The position numbers were made by a program, and so were the translations under genes. Below the pieces are notes generated by a model that saw only the letters and a program-made list of their open reading frames with translations, did no database searches and was not told where the DNA came from. Positions 38,801-47,460 of a stretch of DNA of 64,000 nt are shown here, in pieces. This DNA comes from Corallochytrium limacisporum. Lineage: Eukaryota; Opisthokonta. How positions within the stretch are numbered: position 1 is the first letter of the stretch; each line of letters begins with the position of its first letter. The stretch lies in contig PDIP01000040.1 of assembly GCA_002811645.1 (NCBI GenBank), positions 38,261-102,260 of the forward strand, given 5' to 3'.

Positions 38801-39935
38801 ACAAGGCATCTACGATGTTCAATTCCGCCATGGCATGCAGAGCCGCTCCATTTTGTGCCATACTATTCAACGCATGTAGGCAGCAGTGCAGAATGCGGAT
38901 GTCCTGACAATTCAGCAATAGTACCAGCTGGCGATGGAATCCCAATTGTATGAAGAGTTCAATGTGATTAGCCTCAGACGTTAATTTCTGCACAATACTG
39001 CTCTGTTCTCCAACCAACTCAGCCAGGTATTCCAGACCAATCGGTACGCAGTGTTCCCGGAAGTAGCGCTCGACGGACTGTTCAAAAATGTCCATCAGTC
39101 GCCGTGCACCGTCCAGTTCAACGAAATGATCCCGCAAAGAGTGGTCTCTGAGCAGCACACGGATGGTCTGGATCACGCGTAATTTGCTTGCGCCGTCTAG
39201 AGGTCGCCATGATGAGTCAACCAAATAGAGTTGCACGAGTGCTAGCAACAAGTCAAAATAGGTATTCGAATGGAACCTGTACGTATGCCGATGCCATGAA
39301 ATGAACTCCTCAAACGCTGATGCTGCGTCGTCTGTAAGAGAAGACTTGCCTCTGGAAGATAGGTCCTGCTGGTGTCTCTCGGTATCCCGTGCGTGTGTGT
39401 CACAGAGTACTTCAACCAATTTTCCTGCCTTGAGTTCCGCAACAGCCAGACTTTCTTCCGCAGACATAGTACGATCTAAACGCAGGTCCTCCTCTCCAGG
39501 GGGCGCTGGCAAATTAGTTCGACTATTGGCTGGTCGTGAACTACTTCTTCTAGGTACAGTCGGCATTTCCCTTGGAGAGCGACCTCCTCCTGTGAACACG
39601 GCTGTTCCACGACCGCGGCTGGCCTCCTCTGCTAGATTTCCCAGATTACCTCCTGGTGATCGTAACGAATCTACTTTCCTTCCACTTTGGTCCCCATGAT
39701 GTGAAGCCCGACGGACTAAAACAGCCTGTGCGCCGTTCGTCGACGGTGACGGCGGATGCTGTGGTGGGTGAACTCCGATGGCAGGGTTCCGTCCCCCGGA
39801 CGACGGCACAGCCTTGAATGTATATGGATTTCCAGGAGTGCTCCCACGTCTCAGTAAACCCCTTGCACCCCGGCTCCCGGTAGGCAGAGCCATACCAGCA
39901 ACCTCGAAATCTTGTGATTCCCGGCCACTGTTCAT
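35889..39935 (-). CDS. NEK10: NEK10-like NIMA-related kinase with armadillo repeats
   Basis: 1,348 residues in one frame, somewhat longer than animal NEK10 (about 1,170). A disordered Ser/Arg/Pro N-terminus is followed by armadillo-type repeats (about 245-560). The kinase domain (about 705-990) has the Gly loop MGRGAFGSVYKV, VAIK-type lysine in YAMKEI, catalytic HRDLTPANIMV (Thr where most kinases have Lys, as I recall in animal NEK10), DFGLAKR and the CPELVQNEPYGEKADIWALG block. After it come a coiled coil ERKRSQRYFQEAN, a Pro/Ser-rich linker, and NEK10-specific C-terminal blocks: DPILTMLSQLHKIIHISQL and YQQLKSVIEHALEDCGYYSL. In animals NEK10 supports ciliogenesis and ciliary motility. It appears intact. 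Confidence 0.93.
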   Translation of the reverse strand: MNSGRESQDFEVAGMALPTGSRGARGLLRRGSTPGNPYTFKAVPSSGGRNPAIGVHPPQHPPSPSTNGAQAVLVRRASHHGDQSGRKVDSLRSPGGNLGNLAEEASRGRGTAVFTGGGRSPREMPTVPRRSSSRPANSRTNLPAPPGEEDLRLDRTMSAEESLAVAELKAGKLVEVLCDTHARDTERHQQDLSSRGKSSLTDDAASAFEEFISWHRHTYRFHSNTYFDLLLALVQLYLVDSSWRPLDGASKLRVIQTIRVLLRDHSLRDHFVELDGARRLMDIFEQSVERYFREHCVPIGLEYLAELVGEQSSIVQKLTSEANHIELFIQLGFHRQLVLLLNCQDIRILHCCLHALNSMAQNGAALHAMAELNIVDALCGLLNECPTKSKRVAGGLLNSLCRAENARLQMERAEGINLVLTSLMLNDDIISVHMLGIIEKMSTRTGIADVIRQKGGIQLILNTITRVNERRQVLSRVEAARYQAPAGEILRQDSNHDKAAAENQAEMRRVLGILTAALNSLTQLMMVDTNAHLVTRNNGVYQIAMVLIPSQRLASTNPTEEITDAISRLRSGPQDSNGPSPSISPERADMQKHHMADGSNNEGASAAMKGPSTGRLSDDAMRTDAMASAFRCLRFIFSVARNRSVFRKLFDPSLFEMFIDVGNYQSDLNKYSVLVEYVMNLDHTGLVSFHNLIRDVNMNRNPIRNVGNYAIIELMGRGAFGSVYKVRKRTDQSVFYAMKEISLSVTEQHKASKDVLTEVSMIESQLRHPNVVRYYNSFVDADKLHIIMELVDGFSLNDYLASLKEKEQAMSEEKIWKIFVQLVRALRYIHKEKHIVHRDLTPANIMVDEDDVVKITDFGLAKRKSELSVMNSMVGTIMYSCPELVQNEPYGEKADIWALGCILYQMITLNPPFVSSNMLTLAKKIVEGDFEPISRDNINPLLTEAVNHCLEPSSALRPDINQVAAIVAPMLLLEVDRLQIDLLNMEKELGRERKRSQRYFQEANANMQSFQKLVMAAQGVGHFSADVHDQPHHHTATGGRPLTGMSAITRPVSQGVALSGPGTPVAPPRTAGPGGRVSLPSPGSPYTQGFDSERSPTLKAGGQQQQQPQRQRSNTENLSVSELAAVSPGGGTRAPSAQIDLPATGGTGASAGAPPAPSPLAVRRTLSSRPYSANLTTAKLTVSPKNVRLIQDPILTMLSQLHKIIHISQLPPSLEYNPARRVIETYKRFLFASGRRGNYIKEELQKFISDSTDYVDIDFGPMAGEVLASQDRVTAGTSGGAVDTPESTNVSSATSGAGGGANSSSPSQGALPKDNRLTYQQLKSVIEHALEDCGYYSLVSGITADLQP

Positions 39936-40591
39936 AATGAACCGGTAAACATGTTCCCTAGGAAGCGTCCATTCTGCTGAGGGACCTCAATGCAGTGTGC
40001 CATTTTTCACCTACATGGAATATGCAAACAGCTTCTTCACAGAGAGCCTAAAATTTGTACCAAGATGTGTACCCGTAGGCTTCCGGTATCTGTAGTACAC
40101 AGGAACGTATCGGTAATCAGAGCATTGAACTACCTGAAATCCCCGTCCAAGCAACTGCCAGCTGTACAACACGCCACGACAAAGCAAGCCACCCCGCCAG
40201 GGAACTGCCCGAGCCGTCCGAACTACTTTGGATTTGAAACAGGCAAATTTCCTACCCCGTCTTTCCACGACACTTGCAGTCCATGAATGTTCACAGAGTC
40301 GGCATATATTTATTACTATCCTCCGGGTCGAAATACCTATCCAAATCACAGTCAATCGACAGGAATAAGGAGGGAGGGAGGCGTTCGGGCCACCCCAGCT
40401 CAGATGCGAACTCAGCGATTCCGAAAACCGTTTCAGACTCAAGTCTGACGAATGTGCAACGTATATAAGACGATCCGCAGCTAAATCACCATTAAAATGG
40501 GATTTTATTGAATATGTGGAGTCTGATCACGGGCAATGAAGATGCTACGATATTTAACTCCTTTGATGGACTCGACTAGAGACAAGTTTTC
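39936..40591. other. Divergent promoter region between NEK10 and glycosyltransferase genes
   Basis: About 655 bp. No coding frame, RNA gene or repeat is supported. The sequence turns AT-rich near 40300 and 40480. Confidence 0.4.
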
Positions 40592-41980
40592 ATGCGAGAC
40601 ATTTGGCATTTGAAGTCGCACAGCCAGAAGCTGGTCTTTGGCGTACTCCTTTGCGTATCTGTCGTGTTTCTCTGGGGAATATCGAATGCATTTGACCTGG
40701 ACACAACATTCGGAAACGTTGTTTTCACGGACGCCACAGAACCTGAAAGGAAGTTTGAACATGACCCAATTTTTGACGAGCTGAAAATTCACCTTCCCAA
40801 CAGCACCGAGATCGAGAGTCACATATCAGATGGAATACATTGGGATGAAAACCTGAAGAATGAGTTAAGGAGTCCTCCCTCGCAGTCATTTACGCAGTCT
40901 CGCTGGGAAGCCCTGGAGTTTAACTTCATGCACCATGAGGAGTCGGTTTTATTTATTTATGTGGCCACTGGACGGTATCAGAACTACATTCCACTGGTCC
41001 TATTTTACAACAGACTGATCATTCCAAGCTCATGCTTCCTGTTCTTCGTCGGTGAGCAAGTCCATGAAGATGTGCAGAAAGCCATTTTGTCTATGAATGA
41101 AACTGGCGACTTGGATCCACACTGCGTGCATTTTCGGGCTCCAACAAAAGATACCAATTGGGCTCTTAATCGCAGACTGTCGCAGGCTGTGCGTTGGGTC
41201 GATTTGGATGACATCATGTTGAGATACCCATATCATTACATTGGTGATGTGGACATTGCCATGATGCCTGAAACGCCAGATTTTCTTTCACAGCATTTGC
41301 TTCAAATGAGACAGTTAGACTTGCCATTTTCAAACGCCGACAGGTATTACCTCAGAAGTCAAAAGGAACGTGATCAATGCATGACTGCGGGACATAAGAC
41401 ATTCCACCGGGAAAAGGGCAATATACAAGACTACTGCCACCGCTTCACAGGGCTCCATTTCGTAGCCACACGCGAGTATTACACGGGGGCGCTTTCAGCG
41501 ATTCTTCGAATGCGGGAATTTCTGACCCAGGCCGTTAAGGATCAGAATGGGAACGCCGAGAAGGTACACAAAGTTCTGTGTGAGCACTATACAGGTATTC
41601 ATATCGCCTCATTCTGCGATGAAGCAGTCCTGCACGCTCTGCTGAAGGAGAGCACATTCGGAGATCGCATCGAGAGTCTGTATCAAAGCCGTAAACCCCT
41701 TCAGGAGTATAAGGATGTGATCCGATTTCGACCACATCATGGGATCCATTTGAACCACGGCAGACTCAACACCGTCCATAATTATTGCACCAAGGCTGAC
41801 AAGGAAAGCTATGGGCGATCATGGTGTGACTATCTGCACGCCGAAAGATATCCAACCCTGTCAGAATCAGTCCAACCAATTTGGAAACAATACTTTAGTG
41901 AGACTATTACTGTTGTGGAATCATGTTGTCCAGAAGTAATAGCACACCAGAAGAAAGAACATGACAAAAGTGGGCGATGA
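40592..41980 (+). CDS. Type II membrane protein, putative GT-A fold glycosyltransferase
   Basis: 462 residues. It has a short basic cytosolic start and one membrane span (about 13-31, LVFGVLLCVSVVFLWGI), then a lumenal domain: the Golgi/ER type II layout. A segment FIYVATGRYQNYIPLVL resembles the first strand and sugar-nucleotide loop of GT-A enzymes. YHYIGDVDIAMMPE (about 211-224) gives a DxD-type DVD metal site. Later come GLHFVATREYYTGAL, HGIHLNHGR and seven or more cysteines. N-glycosylation sequons are present. No CAZy family can be assigned by eye. It lies tail to tail with a broken GT61 gene, 204 bp away, hinting at a shared surface-glycan role. Confidence 0.7.
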   Translation: MRDIWHLKSHSQKLVFGVLLCVSVVFLWGISNAFDLDTTFGNVVFTDATEPERKFEHDPIFDELKIHLPNSTEIESHISDGIHWDENLKNELRSPPSQSFTQSRWEALEFNFMHHEESVLFIYVATGRYQNYIPLVLFYNRLIIPSSCFLFFVGEQVHEDVQKAILSMNETGDLDPHCVHFRAPTKDTNWALNRRLSQAVRWVDLDDIMLRYPYHYIGDVDIAMMPETPDFLSQHLLQMRQLDLPFSNADRYYLRSQKERDQCMTAGHKTFHREKGNIQDYCHRFTGLHFVATREYYTGALSAILRMREFLTQAVKDQNGNAEKVHKVLCEHYTGIHIASFCDEAVLHALLKESTFGDRIESLYQSRKPLQEYKDVIRFRPHHGIHLNHGRLNTVHNYCTKADKESYGRSWCDYLHAERYPTLSESVQPIWKQYFSETITVVESCCPEVIAHQKKEHDKSGR

Positions 41981-42184
41981 TGGCACATGAGATAAGATTA
42001 CGTCGTTGCGCGCTGTTGTGAGCATCATGACCATCACTAGCAGTGCGTGCGATGATTGTTGCCCTGCTCGTAGTCAATTTCATGAAAGAGAAAGACCATA
42101 ATTGACGTTCATAGAATCTGCACGTTGGACTTGTGGTGTCGTATAGAACTGTGAGATCTCCACATCTAAACTTTCAATACTTGT

Positions 42185-43577
42185 TTATTGTTGTGCGCCG
42201 CTGCAAAACAGGTCTCTTGCCATCAGGATGTGCTGTTCAAGACGATCTAGGTCAACCACCATGTCAGAGTCACGTATCCTGACCCTTAAGGGTTCGCACA
42301 CTTCCTTATTGCCACCATACCTCTCGTCCCAGTTCGTACACTCATTCTTCATCACACTTAAGATCTGTTTGTCGATTTCGCCAGTGCGTGGACCGACAGG
42401 AATATGGCCCTCACTAAAAATATAGCCACGTATTAAATTCTCAGTAGACTTCCCGAACACATCATCTGCAATCAGCACACCTACTTCAACAGCAACAGTG
42501 CTGGGGTGGGCCCACAGCAGGTTTACGACTTGGGAGCCGTGCGGTGTCACCAAAATATCAGACTGAAACTGCATCGCTTGCTCCTCTACAGTCATGTCGC
42601 TATTTGTTGTTACTATTTGAACCGGCTCACTGCTAAGCCTGTTCAAGAGCTGAATCACGTCATCAAGGTTTGTGAATCTCCGGGCAGAGTTTCGTGATTT
42701 CGTGCGTTGCACAAGTTTGATCCGAGGATTGCATTCCACGGAATGACTGGGATCTTCTTTCAATCCCAGATATGCGCGTAATTCGCTTGCATACTCGTTA
42801 GCAAAATGTGGCATCCATATCCCAGCCCGAGGTGAGATGTAAACTCGTTCAAAACAACTGCGTGTCCCAAAATCCTTTCCAAAGGCCAATATGTTCCCAG
42901 TGTGATAAAGATGCCGCCAGAAGAATCGCATCGTACTGGGACATTTGGGAAAGCCCTATACAATTATGAAATGCTATGTTATCGATGATACCTGGCTGAA
43001 CTTTATCCCGTACCATGCTGAGGTGAAATAATTTCCCCATACCTTTGACCCAGTGACTCAAATTATGATTGTTGGAAGGGAGTCGCCAGCAGTCGACGAG
43101 AAAGGTGGTACCTGGAACAAATGCCAAATCAAAGCGCTCCAAAAGATCAGCTTTCTTCATTCCCCTGTAGTCCATGGGCTTGCCGCGTCGAAAATTGTAC
43201 TCAGGAAACGGCTTTATGCCCATAAAATAGTCTTCTGTCGAGATGCAAACGTTTTCCATTGTTACATAAGGGGATTCATCATATATGCCAAGGACCTCAC
43301 CTCGGAACAGCGACAGTCGCTTTTCTAAGTTTCTACTCCATGTTGGCGGTACCGAAAAATAATCTATCCTATCTTCTTTGAACCTAGTGGAAAACTGATT
43401 CGCCAGGTGACGCAAGTATCTGGCTTTCTCATTGTCCACAGCATCATGCGGCGATACAAATGTGAATGGCCAGCTTGAAACAGATAGTTCAAGATTTGTA
43501 AGGGAAAAAATGGCCACTGTGATAAAACCTACAACTGCAAAAAGGATTTTCCGCGCATGCAGCCGCCTACAACGCAT
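42185..43577 (-). pseudogene. GT61 (DUF563) glycosyltransferase with a one-base frameshift
   Basis: Two overlapping minus-strand frames together make one GT61-type protein. The first (43577 to about 42930) has an ATG, a membrane span (about 10-28) and a lumenal part with PGTTFLVDCWRLPSNNHNL and SHWVKGMGKLFHL. The second (from about 42931 to TAA at 42185) continues with RFFWRHLYHTGN, ERVYISPRAG, IKLVQRTKSRN and ILVTPHGSQVVNLLW. Laid against the intact paralogue at 55598-57475, the two pieces join without a gap at SQYDA/MRFFW, where one base is missing or extra near 42930. No intron can explain the shift. It is a recent pseudogene or a single-base assembly error. An AATAAA overlaps the stop codon. 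Confidence 0.8.
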
Positions 43578-44102
43578 AATTTCAGACCTCTCTTTCAGCG
43601 GAGTGTTTGAGGAACCAAACCGACTGGCTCCAACCCATTTCCCCCTATGTTACTGTGTGCAGAGACTGTGCTACAGCCTGCAATAGATACACAGATCTAT
43701 GCTACTGAACATATCCAACCATACATACTCGCGATCGCTTAGACACCTAGAGAATTTCAGAAATCACACATCGAACGGAGCTGCGGAGCAAGCAAATACC
43801 TCACCGGCACTCTCCCCCGCTTTCTACGCTTCGCAGACAGTCCTACGTGCGTGTGCCGAAGGAGCGGGAAATTTATGACACAAATTTCGTCGGAGAAGAG
43901 CTGAGTGTCACAGTCGCGAAGATTTTGCAAGTTCCCGGGGCGCCAGTGTTGCTACCAACCTCTGTTCATCAAAAACTGTCCCAGTTTTTGATTCCTTTCC
44001 CTGCCAACCCTGTCAGGACCGCTACGTTCGATCGGATAACAACCAAGAAAAAATCACAATATTGATTATATTTGAGTTTTTGATTGCAGACATTCAAATT
44101 TC
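43578..44102. other. Intergenic region, nothing recognised
   Basis: About 525 bp between the GT61 start codon and the stop of the coiled-coil ORF. No ORF, RNA gene or repeat is supported. Confidence 0.4.
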
Positions 44103-44411
44103 TCACCCCATATCAAGCTGTCTGGCATGGTCCGTGCTGTTCATCAGCGGCGTAGATTGGTTTTCAAGCATGCTAAGTTCCATGCTAAGACTCTGTTCCA
44201 TGTGTGTTCGTGCCTTCTCGCCATCAGTGGCTCGCTCTTCTAGGATGCGCATGCTCTTCATGTTCTGTTTCGCAGTTTCTTCAAGAATGGCTACTTGATG
44301 TCCGAGTTCCTGAACCATGATGGCTGCAGCCTGGAGATCCGATTCGGAGACCGTAAGCAGCTTTTCATACGTTCTGTGTCTCCTGTTCATGTCCTTGTAC
44401 GTGTGCTCCAT
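44103..44411 (-). CDS. Small coiled-coil protein, unrecognised
   Basis: 102 residues starting at ATG 44411, almost entirely helical with heptad-like spacing (DLQAAAIMVQELGHQVAILEE then MKSMRILEERATDGEKAR). There is no membrane span, signal or known domain. Composition (Glu, Met, Gln, Leu rich, no Pro until the end) is unlike shadow ORFs. It lies 39 bp downstream of the TMEM41-like gene on the same strand, so it could instead be part of that transcript's 3' UTR. It could be a cytoskeletal or complex-assembly protein; function unknown. Confidence 0.45.
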   Translation of the reverse strand: MEHTYKDMNRRHRTYEKLLTVSESDLQAAAIMVQELGHQVAILEETAKQNMKSMRILEERATDGEKARTHMEQSLSMELSMLENQSTPLMNSTDHARQLDMG

Positions 44412-44450
44412 GCTTTCTGACGGGTGTTTCTATACTTTATGAGGGTCACC

Positions 44451-45329
44451 CTAGTTCTTCTTCTTCTCGTTGGCATCAGTCTCTCCTGCTTCATCAAGCT
44501 TTTCCATGAGGTACTCCTTGAAGAATACAGGCAGTAAAGAGACGAACCCAGCGGCGAAGAGAAAAACAATGGTGTTGACAGAGTGCCCGAGATCGTTGTG
44601 CGTCAAGGTTTCGATGGTCTGCCCCAATTGCACAAACAGTGTTGAGGGAATAAGCACTCCAATGAATGTACCCAAAGAAAAAGGCACGATGGGATAAGGC
44701 ACCGAAGGACTGAACAGTGTAATCATCCAATTCGGCACCAGGGGAGTAATGCGCAAGAAGATCATGTACCAGAGCAAATGCTGCTTGTGGCGGTTGACTC
44801 TTTGCTCAAACTCACCGAGGTGGGACTTGAAGACAATCTTCAGTTCTTCGGAAATCAGATACTTTGCAAAAAAGTAGCAGATGGTGGCACCTGTGGCACT
44901 GCAGGCAGAAACAGTAAACAGGGCCACTGGGAATGGGAAGATGCTCCCGCCCAGAATTGTAAAAAATATGGAACCCGGAATTGCGAAGGCCTGAAGAACA
45001 ACGTATGTGGCAGCATAGACTATATACACGGTCCAAAAGTCTTCCTGAACCATACCCGCCAACGTTCTGTGCAACGTCTTAAGTTGTTGAATATTGCGAG
45101 GAATTTTCAGGGCTGGATGTACATGAAGCAGGGTCATCACTCCGTATAACCCGAACCCAATAAGTACTACCGCTACGACAAACTTTACAACTAATCTTAT
45201 ATACACTCGTCGGAGATTCACGGGGTACTGTCCACTAGTCTGTGCCCCGTTGATGCATTCCTTTCTGTGATGTATGGCCTGGTCGGGGTCCACCCCATCA
45301 GTGGAACCCCCATGACGTGTTATCACCAT
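44451..45329 (-). CDS. TMEM41/VTT-domain ER lipid scramblase
   Basis: 292 residues from ATG 45329 (the open frame extends upstream without ATG). It has about five or six hydrophobic spans. The VTT (SNARE-associated/DedA-like) core includes YVVLQAFAIPGSIFFTILGG (about 96-115), SATGATICYFFAKYL, a charged loop with FEQRVNRHKQHLL, then IFLRITPLVPNWMITLFSP (about 183-201) with the conserved Arg and Pro. These match TMEM41A/B rather than VMP1 or Tvp38. TMEM41B scrambles phospholipids in the ER and is needed for autophagosome and lipoprotein formation. The C-terminus is Lys-rich (EKKKN), a possible ER-retrieval signal. Confidence 0.88.
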   Translation of the reverse strand: MVITRHGGSTDGVDPDQAIHHRKECINGAQTSGQYPVNLRRVYIRLVVKFVVAVVLIGFGLYGVMTLLHVHPALKIPRNIQQLKTLHRTLAGMVQEDFWTVYIVYAATYVVLQAFAIPGSIFFTILGGSIFPFPVALFTVSACSATGATICYFFAKYLISEELKIVFKSHLGEFEQRVNRHKQHLLWYMIFLRITPLVPNWMITLFSPSVPYPIVPFSLGTFIGVLIPSTLFVQLGQTIETLTHNDLGHSVNTIVFLFAAGFVSLLPVFFKEYLMEKLDEAGETDANEKKKN

Positions 45330-45655
45330 GATGGTCTCTGCAAACGTGTGTACGTCCCGCGCCACACCCTCGCTTGATCCAGTCTACCTGTTTTAAGAAT
45401 TCTGTGAACCTTTGCAGGTACTGTATGCATTCTTAGGCCTGATCACATACCTTGAGCGACACATGATATGATATCACAAGATCAGAAAAGATGTGGCAGA
45501 AATGTCGCAGGATCAGCTCGAAGGAAACACACGAACGACGGTCACCACGTCAAAAACAAACTTAAGCCACTGCACCAGCGATTTTCCTGCGGGGCTGCCC
45601 CGCATTCGAATATAACTGATAAACCTAATAAAATAATTAAAGTAATTGAGCGAAA

Positions 45656-45680
45656 GGGAGGGAGGGAGGGAGGGAGGGGG
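45656..45680 (+). repeat. (GGGA)5 plus G5 tandem, G-quadruplex motif
   Basis: Five GGGA units in a row followed by five Gs: six G-tracts with one-base loops, a textbook intramolecular G-quadruplex pattern. It lies about 330 bp upstream of the TMEM41-like start codon on the opposite strand. Confidence 0.9.
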
Positions 45681-45756
45681 TGCACGGGTTCACTGCACAC
45701 GAACCGGGGAGGTCGCCTCGGTCGGGCAAGTTCCGCGTTGGGCAGTGAACCCGCGG

Positions 45757-45780
45757 TGCCCCAATTTTTTTTTTGGGGCA
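45757..45780. repeat. 8-bp inverted repeat around a T8 loop
   Basis: The arms TGCCCCAA and TTGGGGCA are exact reverse complements with eight Ts between. It lies in the promoter-side intergenic island; no terminator role is established. Confidence 0.75.
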
Positions 45781-47460
45781 GGAAGTTCAAAGTCACGCAG
45801 TGTGAGTGGCCAAGGGCGACGGGAGAACAAAAAATAGAAACCAAACGCAAGGAAACAATATTGGGCAAAAGCCATAGCCAAATATGAGAACTACAGGGAA
45901 GGGAAGTGAAGAGAGGGAGGGGGGGGGAGTAGAATTTTTTTCTGCAAGGGTCCGTCGTGCGGGAAGACACCGGGGACCGGGGCCGCAGAGCAGCTGCAGT
46001 TTTGGACGGCACGCACTGTCGCGCGGGCCACAGAGTAAGCCTGGGTCTTCGGTTCAAACTTCTCTTCCCGTTGCCAACCAAATTATGCGTAGTACTCTGA
46101 ATCTTGTGGTATATTTGTATGGCTAACCGGAGTCGTGGCGGTGGCAGCACCAGTTCGAAAGGCAAGATGGGTACAAGTTCGACCCCCCCCCACCCTTGAA
46201 GATCGCTCCTCCTTGGTCCCGGGGCCTCTTTCCCTCTCCGTCCGCTGTTCCTGGGCGAGACAGGGTAGTTACACGCAGCGAAGAGGTGGCTGGCGAGACC
46301 GAACCCAAAGGCAGGGGGGGCACGGTGTGTTGGGAGTGCGTGTCAGAGGGAGAGTGTCCCTGCTTAAACAGTGGCGTTGTTTGGGGCGGCCGACCCTTTT
46401 CTGTGTGTTCTCTCTTTCTTTTCTTTTGGACAAGGGAGCGAGCGGGTTCGCAAAATAAAAACCACCTACCCAAGAGAAGAAAAAATAGTGAAACCGGTTG
46501 CCCCACCCAAACGCGAACGACGGACAGTTAAGCGGAGGGAATTAGTTCGGGACAGTGGTCCCATCGTATGGAAATGCTGATGAATATTACCAACGCATTT
46601 GGCACACGCAGCGCATCTTGCTCTGCACACTCTCGGTGTGCGTACTCGCACGAAAGGCAGGTAGACAGAAAGAAGGGAAAGAAAACCCTTTCGATCCTTT
46701 TTTTGGACCCTCCGGGCCTGTCTGTCCTTTGGCCCGAGGCCCTGACGTGGACTCCTTCCCTGAGAGACAGAGAGAGAGAAAGAGAGAGGGGGAGGCGGGT
46801 CTGTTGGCGCGCCTGATGGGGGGGGGGGGGACCCCAAAAATCTTTCTAATCGGGGGCCCCGTTCCGTCGGTTGGAGGTCGAGGCGGTGGGAAAACATAGG
46901 GGAAAGGGGAGGGGGGGGGTGAGAGACAGTAGAGCCCCGTTGAATGCCCTGGACTCGCGAATTACGGGAGATGTTGCGATGCGGTAGCGTGTTTCGGGAG
47001 TACCCAGAGAGATCACCCCGAAGGTGACAAGAATCTCCATATCCATCGTTCGATGTAAATGTGCAGCAGTGATAGCCTACCCAGCTGGCTTGCTGCTGGG
47101 TTTTTGCGGGAGGCCCATTTTGCTACCAATACGCGGTGGTCCCCTGCTGCGTAGGATGAGAACCCCGTGCTTGGTGCCGTGAGCTGACTATAGCGCGCAC
47201 ACTTTTAGACGTGTTTGACCGCGATGGGCTTCAGCCATGGGATCAGCGGAAGCTCACATGATTGTTTTGATGCTGATCGAGACGTGATTGAAACTATGTT
47301 TAGCACCTGGGTGACGGTGCAAGTAACCATCGAGTTTGACGCGTCCTAGACGCACTGCGCTTGCGGCAGAGTATTTCAGGATCGCTAACTCTCCGCTTCA
47401 GTTGCTGCGGGCTCTCAATGTGCATCACATGTAAAATAGCACACAGTACACAGTATCACC

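Larger units (their letters stand above)
45330..47460. other. 2.1-kb divergent intergenic island with G-quadruplex-type tracts
   Basis: It lies between the TMEM41-like and patatin-lipase start codons. It contains a GGGA tandem (45656-45680), a hairpin with T8 loop (45757-45780), G8-C9 runs near 45921 and 46186, an AG-dinucleotide-rich stretch (46765-46796), a G13 run (46818-46830) and another G run near 46909. Long open frames are low-complexity and unsupported. No RNA gene was recognised. Confidence 0.5.

Noticed and set aside
42900-42960. Short intron joining the two GT61 frames
   Set aside because: The two halves align with the paralogue without any spare sequence between them, so there is nothing to splice out.
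46045-46065. GGTTCAAA resembling a tRNA B box
   Set aside because: No matching T-stem, A box or cloverleaf around it; no tRNA was found anywhere in the window.
45542-46165. 207-codon minus-strand open frame
   Set aside because: Pro/Arg/Ser-rich translation of G/C runs, with no recognisable motif.
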